The notes under the pieces: model-generated
What the model was told of the DNA's origin: nothing
Database searches by the model: none
The model's input: only the letters and a program-made list of their open reading frames with translations
Program-made: the position numbers and the translations under genes
Part shown: positions 9,472-18,174 of the stretch, in pieces
Position numbering within the stretch: position 1 is the stretch's first letter
Layout: the number at the start of each line of letters is the position of its first letter
Assembly: GCA_040901445.1 (NCBI GenBank)
Contig: JBBDYQ010000002.1
Location: 186,001 to 250,000, forward strand
Source: Thermoleophilaceae bacterium
Lineage (GTDB): Bacteria > Actinomycetota > Thermoleophilia > Solirubrobacterales > Thermoleophilaceae
Direction: 5' to 3'
DNA length: 64,000 bases

Positions 9472-10773
9472 CTACGGCTCCTGCGGGATCGGCACGGGCT
9501 GCCCACCCTGCGGCGCGCCGCCCTGGGGCGGAACGCCCTGCGGCGGGGCTCCCTGCGGCGGGACGCCCTGCGGCGGGACGCCCTGCGGGGGCACGCCCTG
9601 CGGCGGGACGCCCTGCTGGGGCACCTGCTGCGGGGCGCCCTGCGGGCTGCCGCCCGACGCCGGGCCGGTGTCCTCGGGCTCCGGCGCGTTCTCGCAGTCC
9701 TGGATCACGAAGCCGTCGGCGCAGGCCGTGTCGTCCTTGTACTTCTCGCGGAAGTCCTCGATGAAGTCGTCGAGGGCCTTCTGCTCGCGCTCGGCGCGCA
9801 GCAGGTTGCGGATCGTCTCCGCGGCCTCCTGGACGGTCTGCTGCTCGGCCTCGGTGACCTTCGTGACCTCGAACACGTACCAGCCGAACTGCGTCTCCAC
9901 CGGACCGGTGAGCTCCCCGCGCTCGGCGGAGAAGATGGCCTGGTCGAAGGCCTCCTCCTGCTGGCCCTGGGCCACGCCGGGCAGCTTGCCGCCCTGCGAC
10001 TTGGTGGCCTCGTCGATCGAGACGTCGGCGGCGACCTCCCTGAAGCTCTCCCCATCCTCCAGGCGCTCGTGCGCGCTGTCGGCCTGGGACTTGTTGCGGG
10101 TCAGGACGACGGCCAGGTCGCGCCGCTCGGGCTGGGCGAAGCGCTCCTTGTTCTCCTCGTAGTAGGCGCGGACGTCGTCGTTGGAGACCTCGCTCTTGCC
10201 CTCGAGGACCTCCTGGCGGACCTTGTTCGAGATCACGTCGAGACGGACGCGGAAGAGCAGGTCCTGCTCCGTCTGGCCGGAGACCTCGAGGAACTCCTTG
10301 TAGGCCTCGTCGTCCGGGAACGACTGCTCCTTCTGGTCCTCGAACTGCTGCATGACCTCGGCGTCGGTGACCTCGATGCCGCGATCGCCGGCCTCCTGCA
10401 GGATCCACTCGGCCGAGACGAGGAACTGCATGACCTGCTCCTTGAGCGAGTCGTACTCGGCCTTGCACTGGTCCTTGAGCTGCTGGTCGGTGGGCTGCTG
10501 CGCTCCCTCCGGGACCGGCTGCTCCTTCTTGGTCGCGGCGCACTTCGTGAAGTTGGGGGGATCCGGGACTGACACCTGAACCTCGGAGCCGGGCGGCTGC
10601 GAGCCGCGCGCCGCGGCGTTGAGCCAGCGGTCGAACTCGGACTTCTTGATGACTGTGTCCCCGACCTTGGCCACGGCGTTGGGCGGGACGTCGTTGCCGC
10701 AGCCGGTGACGACGAGGGCGGTGGCGGCGAGAGAGGCACCGACAGCGAGGAGCGAAAGCTTGCGGTGGGTCAT
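9472..10773 (-). CDS. PpiC/SurA-type peptidyl-prolyl isomerase lipoprotein
   Basis: 433 residues. A signal peptide with lipobox (ALVVTGCG) targets it to the outer face of the membrane. VAKVGDTVIKKSEFDRWL is the SurA-N-like start, and a long helical chaperone region (about 70-210) follows. The parvulin domain (SRDLAVVLTRNKSQADSA-like, then SQGGKLPGVAQGQ and FGWYVFEVTKV, about 220-310) is intact. A C-terminal tail is built from GVPPQ-type repeats. It is most like extracytoplasmic foldases of the PrsA/SurA group. It is a single gene between mazG and mfd. Confidence 0.9.
   Translation of the reverse strand: MTHRKLSLLAVGASLAATALVVTGCGNDVPPNAVAKVGDTVIKKSEFDRWLNAAARGSQPPGSEVQVSVPDPPNFTKCAATKKEQPVPEGAQQPTDQQLKDQCKAEYDSLKEQVMQFLVSAEWILQEAGDRGIEVTDAEVMQQFEDQKEQSFPDDEAYKEFLEVSGQTEQDLLFRVRLDVISNKVRQEVLEGKSEVSNDDVRAYYEENKERFAQPERRDLAVVLTRNKSQADSAHERLEDGESFREVAADVSIDEATKSQGGKLPGVAQGQQEEAFDQAIFSAERGELTGPVETQFGWYVFEVTKVTEAEQQTVQEAAETIRNLLRAEREQKALDDFIEDFREKYKDDTACADGFVIQDCENAPEPEDTGPASGGSPQGAPQQVPQQGVPPQGVPPQGVPPQGVPPQGAPPQGVPPQGGAPQGGQPVPIPQEP
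9525..9640 (-). repeat. 15-bp in-frame tandem repeat (GVPPQ tail)
   Basis: A 15-bp unit repeats about six times nearly perfectly, with degenerate copies on both sides, encoding GVPPQ/GAPPQ units at the C-terminus of the PpiC lipoprotein. Unit number is likely to vary between strains by slippage. Confidence 0.8.
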
Positions 10774-10861
10774 TGAGAGGGTGATAGGGGCCGGGGCTTA
10801 AGAGCGTCTGAAGACGGCGTCGGACGTCAGTGCGCGGACAGCCGCCGCGTGATGCTAGCGC

Positions 10862-13800
10862 CTATCCGCGCTCGGGCGGCTCACTCGCGACCTTGAGGAT
10901 GGCCTCGGCCGCGGCCACGACGCCGCCGAAGCGCGCCGCCGGGTCGTCGGGCACGCGCACCGCCACGCTGCTCTTGCCGGACTCGTAGATCGCGCCGGGC
11001 AGCTCGGCCCGGAGCGCCTTTGCCCCTCTGGAGTCCAGCTCGATCGGCGAGACGGCCAGCCGTCCGGCGCGGAACTCCACCACGCGCGCGCCGGCGTTGC
11101 CGAGCTTGATGCGGGCGTCCTGGAGCTTGATGAGGTTCTCGAGCGGGTTCGGGACCGGCCCGAAGCGGTCCTCGAGCTCCTCGCGCAGCACGATCAGGTC
11201 GGCCACCTCCCGCGCACCCGACACTCGACGGTGGACCTCGATCTTGGCGGCCTCGTACGGCACGTAGTCCGCGGGCACGAACGCGTCCACGGGAACGTCG
11301 AGGCGCACGGGCTCGGGGGCCTCTTCCGCCGAGTCGCCGGCCAGCAGCGCAACGGCCTCGTCCAGCATGGCCACGTACAGCTCGAACCCGACCGCCGCCA
11401 CGTGGCCCGACTGCTCGCCGCCAAGCAGGTTGCCCGCGCCGCGGATCTCCAGGTCGCGCATCGCGATCTTGAAGCCCGAGCCGAGCTCGGTGTAGTCGGA
11501 GAGCGTGGACAGGCGGGCGGCGGCCTCCTCGGTGAGCGCCGCGGCCGACGGGTACAGCAGGTAGGCGTACGCACGCTCGCGCGAGCGGCCCACGCGGCCC
11601 CGGATCTGGTACGCCTGCGCCAGTCCGAGCTGGTCGGCGCGCTCGACGACGAGCGTGTTGGCAGTGGGGATGTCCAGGCCCGCCTCCACGATCGTGGTGC
11701 ACACGAGCACGTCCGCGTCCCCGCGCAGGAAGCCGAGCATCACGTCCTCGAGCTGCTTCTCGTCCATCTGGCCGTGCGCCACCGACACCCGCGCCGCGGG
11801 CACCAATGCACGGACCCGCTCGGCCGTCTCGTCGATCGTGTCCACCCGGTTGTGGAGGAAGAACGTCTGGCCGTCGCGCGCGAGCTCGCGCTCGATCGCC
11901 GTCTTCACCAGCTCCTCGTCGTACTCCCCCACGTAGGTGCGCACGGGACGGCGGCCCTCGGGCGGGGTCTCGATCACCGAGATGTCGCGCAGGCCGGCCA
12001 GCGACATCTGGAGCGTGCGCGGGATCGGCGTGGCGGAGAGGCTGATGACATCCACGCGCAGCCGCAGCTGGCGCAGCAGCTCCTTCTGCTTGACGCCGAA
12101 GCGCTGCTCCTCGTCCACGATCAGCAGCCCGAGGTCCTTGGGCCGCACGTCGCGCGAGAGCAGGCGATGCGTGCCCACGATGATGTCCACCCTGCCCTCG
12201 GTGAAGCGCTTGAGCGCGGCGTTGACCTCCTTGGTGGAGCGGAAGCGGGAGACCATCTCCACCGTGAACGGGTAGTCGCGCAGGCGCTCGCTGAAGGTGC
12301 CGAAGTGCTGCTGGGCGAGCACGGTGGTGGGCACGAGCAGCATCACCTGCTTGCCGGCCTCGGCCGCCTTGAAGGCGGCGCGCAGCGCCACCTCGGTCTT
12401 GCCGTAACCCACGTCGCCGCAGATCAGGCGGTCCATCGGCCGGGCCTCCTCCATGTCCGCCTTGACGTGCTCGATCGCCTCGAGCTGGTCCGGCGTCTCC
12501 CGGTACGGGAAGGCGCCCTCGAAGTCCACGAGCCACTCGGAGTCCTGCGGGAACGCGTGGCCGGCGCGGCGGCGGCGCTCGGCATAGAGGTTGATCAGCT
12601 CGCCGGCGAGCGCCTGGGCGGCGCGGCGGGCGCGCATCTTCATCTGCTCCCACTGCTTGCCACCGAGCTTGGAGAGCGGCGGGTCGCCGGCGTCGGCGCC
12701 CACGTAGCGGCTGATCTTGTAGAGCTGGTCGCTGGGCACGAAGACCCGGTCGCCGCCCCTGTACTCGAGCTGGAGGTAGTCGCGGGTCACGCCGCCCACG
12801 GTCTTGGTCTCGAAGCCGGTGAAGAGGGCGATGCCGTGGTCCTCGTGCACCACGGCGTCGCCCGCGCGGAGGTCGCCGAAGGAGGCGATGGCCCCGCGGC
12901 CGGAGCCCGACCACGCGCCCGGGCGGCGCTCGCCGCGGCGGCGGCGCAGCAGCCGGTGCTCCGGCAGCACGGCCAGCTTGAGGCCGGGAGACACGAAGCC
13001 CTCGCGCAGGCTGGCGGAGGCGAACACCACGCCCGGCTCTGGCGGCGCCGGCGTGCCGTCCAGAAAGCGAGCCTGCACCCGGGCGAGGTTGTAGGCGGCC
13101 CGCTCGCCCTCCCCCTTGCGCGCCCACGCGACCACCGTGCGGTAGCCGGAGCGCACGAGCTTCTCGAGCTCCGGCTCGGCCTCCTTGAGCGAGCGTGCGG
13201 CGGAGTCGGCTCCCTGGGCGCGGAAGGCGTGCGGCTGGTCCCCGGAGATGGCGCTGAGCGTCAGGGAGACGCGCTGCGCGAGCGCGTCGGTGAGCTCGTC
13301 CGGGTTGACGTAGAGATGGTGGGCGTCGGTGTCGTGAAAGCTCGTGGTCACGTCCTGCCACATGTCGGCGAGCGACGGCGGGATCTCCTCCTCGGCGGCC
13401 ACGGCCACGAGTGCGTGCTCGGGGAGGAGCGAGAGCACGTCACGGAAGCGATCCACGGGCAGCAGCTCGGCCACGTCGGGGCGGTCCCCCTCCTCCTGCG
13501 TCGCGGCGATCTCGGCCAGCTCGCGGTGCTCGGCGGCCAGCTCGGCCGCCGGTGCGACGTCCACCCGCTCGGCCTCGTCCAGGGAGCGCTGCGTGAAGGT
13601 GGAGAACCAGCTGAGCCGCTCGACCTCGATGTCGAACAGCTCGCAGCGCACCGCGCGCTCCTCGGTGGCCGGGTAGAGGTCGAGGATGTCGCCACGGATG
13701 GCGAACTGGCCGCGGTCCTCGACCTGGTCCACCCGCTCGTAGCCGCAGCCCACGAGCCGCGCCGCGGTCTCGTCGAGGTCGAGCAGCTCGCCCTTCTCGA

Positions 13801-14221
13801 TCGCGAAGCCGTGGGGGCGCAGCTCGGGGTCGGGCACCTTCTCGGCCAGCGCGGAGGCGGAGATCACGACGACGGCGGCCTCGCCTTCGAGCAGGGCGTC
13901 GAGCGCGGCCACGCGCAGGCCCACCAGATGCGGCGGCGGCGCGAGATGCGACTCGTACTGCACGCCGCGGGCCGGGTAGAAGCGCACCGGACGCGGGCCG
14001 AGGAAGGTCTTGAGGTCGGCGGCCAGGTCGCGCGCGGCGCGGTCGTCGCCCGCCACCACAAGCGCGGGGCGGCCGGGCTCTGCGTCGAGCAGCGCGGACA
14101 GCAGGTAGGGCCGCAGGCTTGCGCTCACGAACGCGCGCTGGGGCGCCTGGCGGGCGGCGTCGGCGAGCGCGCAGACCGCGTCGTCGTCGTGGGCGTAGGT
14201 GAGCAGCTGGCGCAGAGACAT
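10862..14221 (-). CDS. mfd: Transcription-repair coupling factor
   Basis: 1119 residues. Releases RNA polymerase stalled at DNA lesions and recruits UvrA. Seen in order are the UvrB-homology region (PVRFYPARGVQYESHLAPPP), the RNA-polymerase-interacting domain (DAVVHEDHGIALFTGFETK, then LEYRGGDRVFVPSDQL), and the RecG-like helicase with Walker A ICGDVGYGKTEVALRAAF. Next come DEEQRFGVKQKE, SLSATPIPRTLQMSL, the translocation TRG block and QIRGRVGRS. The C-terminal TRCF domain is complete. ATG 14221 (MSLRQLLTY) is preferred over an upstream in-frame ATG at 14257; neither has a strong ribosome site. Confidence 0.97.
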   Translation of the reverse strand: MSLRQLLTYAHDDDAVCALADAARQAPQRAFVSASLRPYLLSALLDAEPGRPALVVAGDDRAARDLAADLKTFLGPRPVRFYPARGVQYESHLAPPPHLVGLRVAALDALLEGEAAVVVISASALAEKVPDPELRPHGFAIEKGELLDLDETAARLVGCGYERVDQVEDRGQFAIRGDILDLYPATEERAVRCELFDIEVERLSWFSTFTQRSLDEAERVDVAPAAELAAEHRELAEIAATQEEGDRPDVAELLPVDRFRDVLSLLPEHALVAVAAEEEIPPSLADMWQDVTTSFHDTDAHHLYVNPDELTDALAQRVSLTLSAISGDQPHAFRAQGADSAARSLKEAEPELEKLVRSGYRTVVAWARKGEGERAAYNLARVQARFLDGTPAPPEPGVVFASASLREGFVSPGLKLAVLPEHRLLRRRRGERRPGAWSGSGRGAIASFGDLRAGDAVVHEDHGIALFTGFETKTVGGVTRDYLQLEYRGGDRVFVPSDQLYKISRYVGADAGDPPLSKLGGKQWEQMKMRARRAAQALAGELINLYAERRRRAGHAFPQDSEWLVDFEGAFPYRETPDQLEAIEHVKADMEEARPMDRLICGDVGYGKTEVALRAAFKAAEAGKQVMLLVPTTVLAQQHFGTFSERLRDYPFTVEMVSRFRSTKEVNAALKRFTEGRVDIIVGTHRLLSRDVRPKDLGLLIVDEEQRFGVKQKELLRQLRLRVDVISLSATPIPRTLQMSLAGLRDISVIETPPEGRRPVRTYVGEYDEELVKTAIERELARDGQTFFLHNRVDTIDETAERVRALVPAARVSVAHGQMDEKQLEDVMLGFLRGDADVLVCTTIVEAGLDIPTANTLVVERADQLGLAQAYQIRGRVGRSRERAYAYLLYPSAAALTEEAAARLSTLSDYTELGSGFKIAMRDLEIRGAGNLLGGEQSGHVAAVGFELYVAMLDEAVALLAGDSAEEAPEPVRLDVPVDAFVPADYVPYEAAKIEVHRRVSGAREVADLIVLREELEDRFGPVPNPLENLIKLQDARIKLGNAGARVVEFRAGRLAVSPIELDSRGAKALRAELPGAIYESGKSSVAVRVPDDPAARFGGVVAAAEAILKVASEPPERG

Positions 14222-14313
14222 GGGCAGCGAAAGCGACCGCGCGGGACACGCGGCCATGCGCCAGATTCTAGGTGGGGCCGTTTCCCGGCCGGGGCACCGG
14301 GTAGGCGAGCCAC

Positions 14314-14535
14314 ATGCTGATCGCCCTCGCAGACGGCGGCTGGATCCTCGTGGTCGTCGCCGTGCTCATGATCCTGGCCGTCGCCTACGGCTTCTTCACC
14401 CGTAGCGGAAGCGGCATCGAGTCGCATCCGCGCGGCAGGCGGCGCGGCGGCACCACGCCCGGGGCGAAGGGACGCAGCGAGGCCAGCGGGCAGGACCAGG
14501 GCGAGAGCGCGCCCATGCAGCACGGCACGAAGTAG
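14314..14535 (+). CDS. Small membrane protein with charged tail
   Basis: 73 residues. One N-terminal transmembrane helix (WILVVVAVLMILAVAYGFF, about 10-28) is followed by a basic, Gly/Ser/Gln-rich tail (HPRGRRRGGTTPGAKGRSEA). Divergent from mfd (58 bp from its farthest start) and convergent with pth. Not recognised; likely a short actinobacterial membrane protein of unknown function. Confidence 0.55.
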   Translation: MLIALADGGWILVVVAVLMILAVAYGFFTRSGSGIESHPRGRRRGGTTPGAKGRSEASGQDQGESAPMQHGTK

Positions 14536-14547
14536 CCCCCGCCACGA

Positions 14548-14593
14548 TGAACGTCCCGCGCTCCCCCGCTAGCCGGGGGGTTCGGGGACGTTC
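14548..14593. terminator. Hairpin between convergent genes, family copy 1
   Basis: Outer arms GAACGTCCC (14549-14557) and GGGACGTTC (14585-14593) pair perfectly, with an inner CCCCCGCTAGCCGGGGG stem that contains the pth stop codon. A near-identical element lies at 60588-60634, also between convergent genes. It probably terminates transcription in both directions, although there is no T-tract. Confidence 0.65.
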
Positions 14594-15174
14594 GAGGGTG
14601 CGTTTGGGGCGGTGACGAGGTCCTCGACGGCGCGGGTCCCGCTCTCGATGAGCCCGGCCACATCCTCCCGCGGCTCGGCGAAGCGGCCGAGCACGTAGCC
14701 GGCCACGACCTCCGGGTCCGTGGAGTCCGGGCGGCCCACTCCCACCCGCACGCGGTGGAAGTCCGCGCTGCCCAGCTCGCGCTTGAGCGACTTCAGGCCG
14801 TTGTTGCCCGCCAGGCCCCCGCCCAGGCGCGGCTGCACGGTGCCGAACGGCAGGTCGATCTCGTCGTGCACCACCACGATCCGGTCGAGGTCGAGATGGA
14901 GCGAGCCGCGGGCGGGCCCGGCGGAGCGGCCCGCCTCGTTGTAGAACGTCTGGGGGAGAAGCACGCCCACCCGCGGGCCGCCGGGGGCGATGCGGCCGTC
15001 GGTGTAGAGGCCGGCGAACTTCTTCTTGGCGCGCGGGAGCTCCCAGCGCGTGGCGAGGAGGTTGGCCACCTCGAAGCCCACGTTGTGGCGGGAGCGGGCG
15101 TAGCGGTCGCCCGGGTTGCCCAGTCCGACGATGAGCCAGTCGACGGGAGCGCCGCCGCGGCGGAGCAGGCCCAG
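14569..15174 (-). CDS. pth: Peptidyl-tRNA hydrolase, apparent CTG start
   Basis: About 201 residues. Hydrolyses peptidyl-tRNA released from stalled ribosomes. The essential N-terminal blocks WLIVGLGNPGDRYARSRHN (substrate-binding Asn and catalytic His) lie upstream of the first ATG/GTG/TTG in the frame, a GTG at 15081. The gene must therefore begin earlier. The frame is open back to the rplY stop codon (15178-15180). CTG at 15174 lies 6 bp after GAGGAG, which overlaps the rplY stop, so I take it as the start. Later motifs (QTFYNEAGRSAGP, VHDEIDLPFGTVQPRLGGG, GNNGLKSL) are normal. Confidence 0.9.
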   Translation of the reverse strand: MGLLRRGGAPVDWLIVGLGNPGDRYARSRHNVGFEVANLLATRWELPRAKKKFAGLYTDGRIAPGGPRVGVLLPQTFYNEAGRSAGPARGSLHLDLDRIVVVHDEIDLPFGTVQPRLGGGLAGNNGLKSLKRELGSADFHRVRVGVGRPDSTDPEVVAGYVLGRFAEPREDVAGLIESGTRAVEDLVTAPNAPSNVPEPPG

Positions 15175-15177
15175 CGC

Positions 15178-15885
15178 CTACTCCTCGGACTCGGCGGCTT
15201 CCTGGCCCTTTGCCTCGGCCTCTTCGCCGGTGGCGCCCTCGGCGCCGGCCTCGGCCTCGGCATCCTCGCCCACGAGCTCGGTCTCCTCCTCGATCTCCTC
15301 GGGCTCCTCCTCCACGCGCGGCGGGGTGAGGGTGGCCACGACGGTCTCCTCGACGTCGTCGAGGAAGTCGACGCCATCGGGGGGAGGGACGTCCGACAGC
15401 GGAATGGTGTCGTTCATCTCCATGGCGGAGACGTCCACCACGATCCGCTCGGGGATGTTGGTGGGAAGGGTCTCGATGTTGAGCTCGCGGGTGATGTGCT
15501 CGAGCACGCCGCCCTCCTTGACGCCGGGAGCCTCCTCGCCGCCCTCGAGCTCGAGCGCGACGGTGGTGTGGATCTTCTCGTCGAGGCGCACCTGCAGCAG
15601 GTCGATGTGCATGACCTCGCCGCGGACCGGGTGCGTCTGCTGCTCCTTGACGATGACCGGCAGCGCCTTGCCCGAGCCGATCTTGAGATCGATGAGCGCG
15701 GAGCTGTCGTGAAGGAAGTTGCGCAGCGTGCGGGCGTTGACCTTGAAGGCGGTGGCGTCGCTCTCGCCGGTGCGGCCACCGTAGACGACGCCCGGCACGT
15801 AGCCGGTGCGGCGCAGGCGGCGGGTCTCGCGTGAGCCGCGCTCGTCGCGCTCCTCGGCTTCAAGTGTGGGACGTGGGTCTGCCAT
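15178..15885 (-). CDS. rplY: Ribosomal protein bL25, CTC form
   Basis: 235 residues, the long (CTC/TL5) form of bL25 that binds 5S rRNA. The N-terminal 5S-binding domain (RLRRTGYVPGVVYGG, then FLHDSSALIDLKIG) is followed by the beta-rich TL5 domain (MHIDLLQVRLDEKIHTTVAL, EVEG-type repeats, DVSAMEMNDTIPLSDV). A strongly acidic tail of about 50 residues rich in Glu and Ala closes it. The stop codon overlaps the ribosome site of pth, the usual gene order (rplY-pth). Confidence 0.95.
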   Translation of the reverse strand: MADPRPTLEAEERDERGSRETRRLRRTGYVPGVVYGGRTGESDATAFKVNARTLRNFLHDSSALIDLKIGSGKALPVIVKEQQTHPVRGEVMHIDLLQVRLDEKIHTTVALELEGGEEAPGVKEGGVLEHITRELNIETLPTNIPERIVVDVSAMEMNDTIPLSDVPPPDGVDFLDDVEETVVATLTPPRVEEEPEEIEEETELVGEDAEAEAGAEGATGEEAEAKGQEAAESEE

Positions 15886-15932
15886 GGCGACGCGCCAGTT
15901 TAGCGAGGGCGCGCCGCTAAGCTCCGGCTCGC

Positions 15933-17360
15933 ATGGCCAAGGATGACCGCTCCATCCCGACCGGGAGGGTCCGGCGCACCGCGAAGGTGGGCACGGTGAT
16001 CGGATCGCAGGGCGCGCGATACGCAGGGACGCGGGCCGCCAACCTCGCGCGCTCGGAGGAGGACCGGGTGACGGCGCTCGACGCGCGCCACCTCGAGGCG
16101 GTCGAGCGGATGGTGGATGTGCTCGGCACGATGAAGGGGGCGGCGATGAAGGTCGCGCAGCTCGCCTCGTTCATCGACACGGACTTCATCCCCGAGGAGT
16201 ACCGCGAGCTCTACCAGGAGAAGCTCGGCAAGCTGCGCTCCGAGGCGCCCGCGATGCCGTGGAAGAAGGTGCGGGCCGTGCTGGACGAGGAGTGGGACGA
16301 GCCCGTGGAGGAGCTGTTCGAGGACTTCGACCACGAGGCCTCGGCAGCCGCCTCGATCGGCCAGGTGCACAAGGCCGTGCTGCCCGACGGCCGGCGCGTG
16401 GCGGTGAAGATCCAGTACCCGGGCATCGCGGAGGCGCTGCGGGCGGACCTGCAGAACGCCGGCATGATCCTGCGGCTGGCCAAGGCGCTGGCGCCCGGGC
16501 TCGACGCCAAGGCGGCCGCGGAGGAGCTCAAGGAGCGGGTGCTCGAGGAGCTGGACTACGAGTACGAGGCCCAGAATCAGCGCGCGTTCGCGCGCGCCTA
16601 CCGCGGCCACCCCTTCATCTACGTGCCGGACGTGATCACGCGCCTGTCGCGCACGCGCGTGCTCGTGACCGAATGGGTGGACGGGCGCAAGTTCGACGAG
16701 ATCAAGGCGCTGCCGCAGGACGAGAAGGACCGCTTCGCCGAGATCATCTTCCGCTTCTGCTTCGGCTCGATCTACCACATCCAGCACTTCAACGCCGACG
16801 CCCACCCGGGCAACTACCTGCTGCTCGACGACGGCAAGGTGGCGTTCCTCGACTTCGGCATGACCAAGCAGCTCGACAAGGAGCAGATCGAGCTCGAGAT
16901 CGCCGCGCTCGAGGCGGTCTTCGCCGACGACCCCGAGCGCGTGCGCGTGGCGCTGCACGACCTGGGCTTTCTCTCCAATCCCAAGCGCGTGGACGCCGAG
17001 AAGCTCATGAAGCACGTGAAGGCCGTGGGCGGCTGGTACATGCGGGACGAGGACGTGACGGTGGACTCGCTGCTGGTGATGCGCGCCATCGCCGCGGTGT
17101 CCGATCCGCGCGCGGGCTTCTACGAGCTGTGGCGGCGCGAGAACGTGCCCGCGAACGAGCTCATGGGCCGGCGGATGGAGACCGGTGTGCTCGCCGTGCT
17201 CGGCCAGCTCGAGGCCACGCGCAACTGGTACCGCATCGGCCGCGAGTGGTGGTTCGCCGACGACCCCGCGACCGAGCTCGGCCGCGAGGAGTGGGACTAC
17301 TTCGAGTCGAAGGGCGAGAAGCGGGTCAGGAAGTTCTCGGCGCGGCTGGGCCCGGCGTAG
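15933..17360 (+). CDS. ABC1/AarF/UbiB-family atypical kinase
   Basis: 475 residues. The family motifs are in order: the KxGQ-like helix reads GTMKGAAMKVAQLASF (Ala replacing the usual Gly), then AAASIGQVHKAVLPDGRRVA, the lysine in VKIQYPG, LEELDYEYEAQNQ, the catalytic loop DAHPGNYLL and the metal site FLDFGM. Family members are ADP/ATP-binding proteins tied to quinone or isoprenoid-lipid metabolism. There is no ubiquinone or menaquinone gene beside it, so its pathway is not shown. Start ATG at 15933, divergent from rplY. Confidence 0.93.
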   Translation: MAKDDRSIPTGRVRRTAKVGTVIGSQGARYAGTRAANLARSEEDRVTALDARHLEAVERMVDVLGTMKGAAMKVAQLASFIDTDFIPEEYRELYQEKLGKLRSEAPAMPWKKVRAVLDEEWDEPVEELFEDFDHEASAAASIGQVHKAVLPDGRRVAVKIQYPGIAEALRADLQNAGMILRLAKALAPGLDAKAAAEELKERVLEELDYEYEAQNQRAFARAYRGHPFIYVPDVITRLSRTRVLVTEWVDGRKFDEIKALPQDEKDRFAEIIFRFCFGSIYHIQHFNADAHPGNYLLLDDGKVAFLDFGMTKQLDKEQIELEIAALEAVFADDPERVRVALHDLGFLSNPKRVDAEKLMKHVKAVGGWYMRDEDVTVDSLLVMRAIAAVSDPRAGFYELWRRENVPANELMGRRMETGVLAVLGQLEATRNWYRIGREWWFADDPATELGREEWDYFESKGEKRVRKFSARLGPA

Positions 17361-17440
17361 CCGGGCCGGTCTCGCGAGGCCGGAGGCCGAGAGTTCGATC
17401 GGCACCGCGGGCGGGATGCCCCGCGGAGGTATTCAGCCGG
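17350..17440. repeat. Intergenic multi-hairpin repeat, copy 2
   Basis: Modules GGCCCGGC-GTA-GCCGGGCC (17350-17368, with the stop codon of the kinase gene in its loop), GGCCGGAGGCCGAG and CCGCGGGCGGGATGCCCCG follow one another as at 6628. The element separates convergent genes ending at 17360 and 17433. Confidence 0.6.
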
Positions 17441-18173
17441 AGGCCGGCAGCCAGTCTGCCGGGAGGGCGCCCGCCGGGATTCGGCCGGGGTAGTCGGGCA
17501 CGAGGCTGCGGGCGTGGGCGGCCGCCGGGCGGCCGTCGATCAGCGGCAGCACATCGTCGAGCGTCATGAGCAGGCGCACGCAGCTGGCCACCTGGTAGTC
17601 GGCGAGGTTGGGCTCGGAACCGCCGATCGTGCCGTCGGCGAGGAAGCTGTCGACCCGGTCGATCGCGGCCGGCAGGCCGGCGAGGTCGCGCTGGACGTTC
17701 TCGTCGGTGGCCTTGTTGAAACGCGCCGACAGCGCGACGACCGGCTGGCCCGTCTTCACCGCGAGGCTGACCGGGACGCCCATGCGGGCGCCTTCCGCGT
17801 AGGTGGCCATGGGGGCGCGATCGTGCTTGAGCGCCCACCACAGGGTGCGGCGAGCCTGCTCCTGGAGCTCGGTGTCGGCCCAGCGGTCGGCCTCGTCCAC
17901 CTTCGCTCGCCGGTCCGGGTCGGCCGGGATGAGCGGAGGTTCGGGGCGCAGCTCGTCGAGGGCCGCGGCTATATCCCTGGTGCCCTGCACGCGGCGGCCG
18001 TCGAGCTTGAGCGCCGGCACCGTGACCGCTGGGAAGCGCTGCGCCTTGAGCACCGCCTTGGAGACCACCGGGATGAGGTCCACCCGCTTGTACTCGATGC
18101 CCTTGCTCTCGAGCATCAGGCGAGCGGCCACGCATGGGTGCGACCCCGGGATGACGAAGAGGGTGGCCTTCAC
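17433..18173 (-). CDS. Glutathione S-transferase-like protein
   Basis: 246 residues. A thioredoxin-fold N-terminal domain (ATLFVIPGSHPCVAARLMLE; the P-G-S-H-P-C motif sits where GSTs bind their thiol) continues with YKRVDLIPVV and the cis-Pro region FPAVTVPALKLDGRRVQGTRDIA-like (VPALKLDG). An all-helical C-terminal domain has SEPNLADYQVASCVRLLM, typical of GSTs. Most actinobacteria lack glutathione, so the substrate or thiol is uncertain. GTG start, 1 bp from the prs stop codon, so it is translationally linked to prs. Confidence 0.8.
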   Translation of the reverse strand: MKATLFVIPGSHPCVAARLMLESKGIEYKRVDLIPVVSKAVLKAQRFPAVTVPALKLDGRRVQGTRDIAAALDELRPEPPLIPADPDRRAKVDEADRWADTELQEQARRTLWWALKHDRAPMATYAEGARMGVPVSLAVKTGQPVVALSARFNKATDENVQRDLAGLPAAIDRVDSFLADGTIGGSEPNLADYQVASCVRLLMTLDDVLPLIDGRPAAAHARSLVPDYPGRIPAGALPADWLPASG

Positions 18174-18174
18174 G

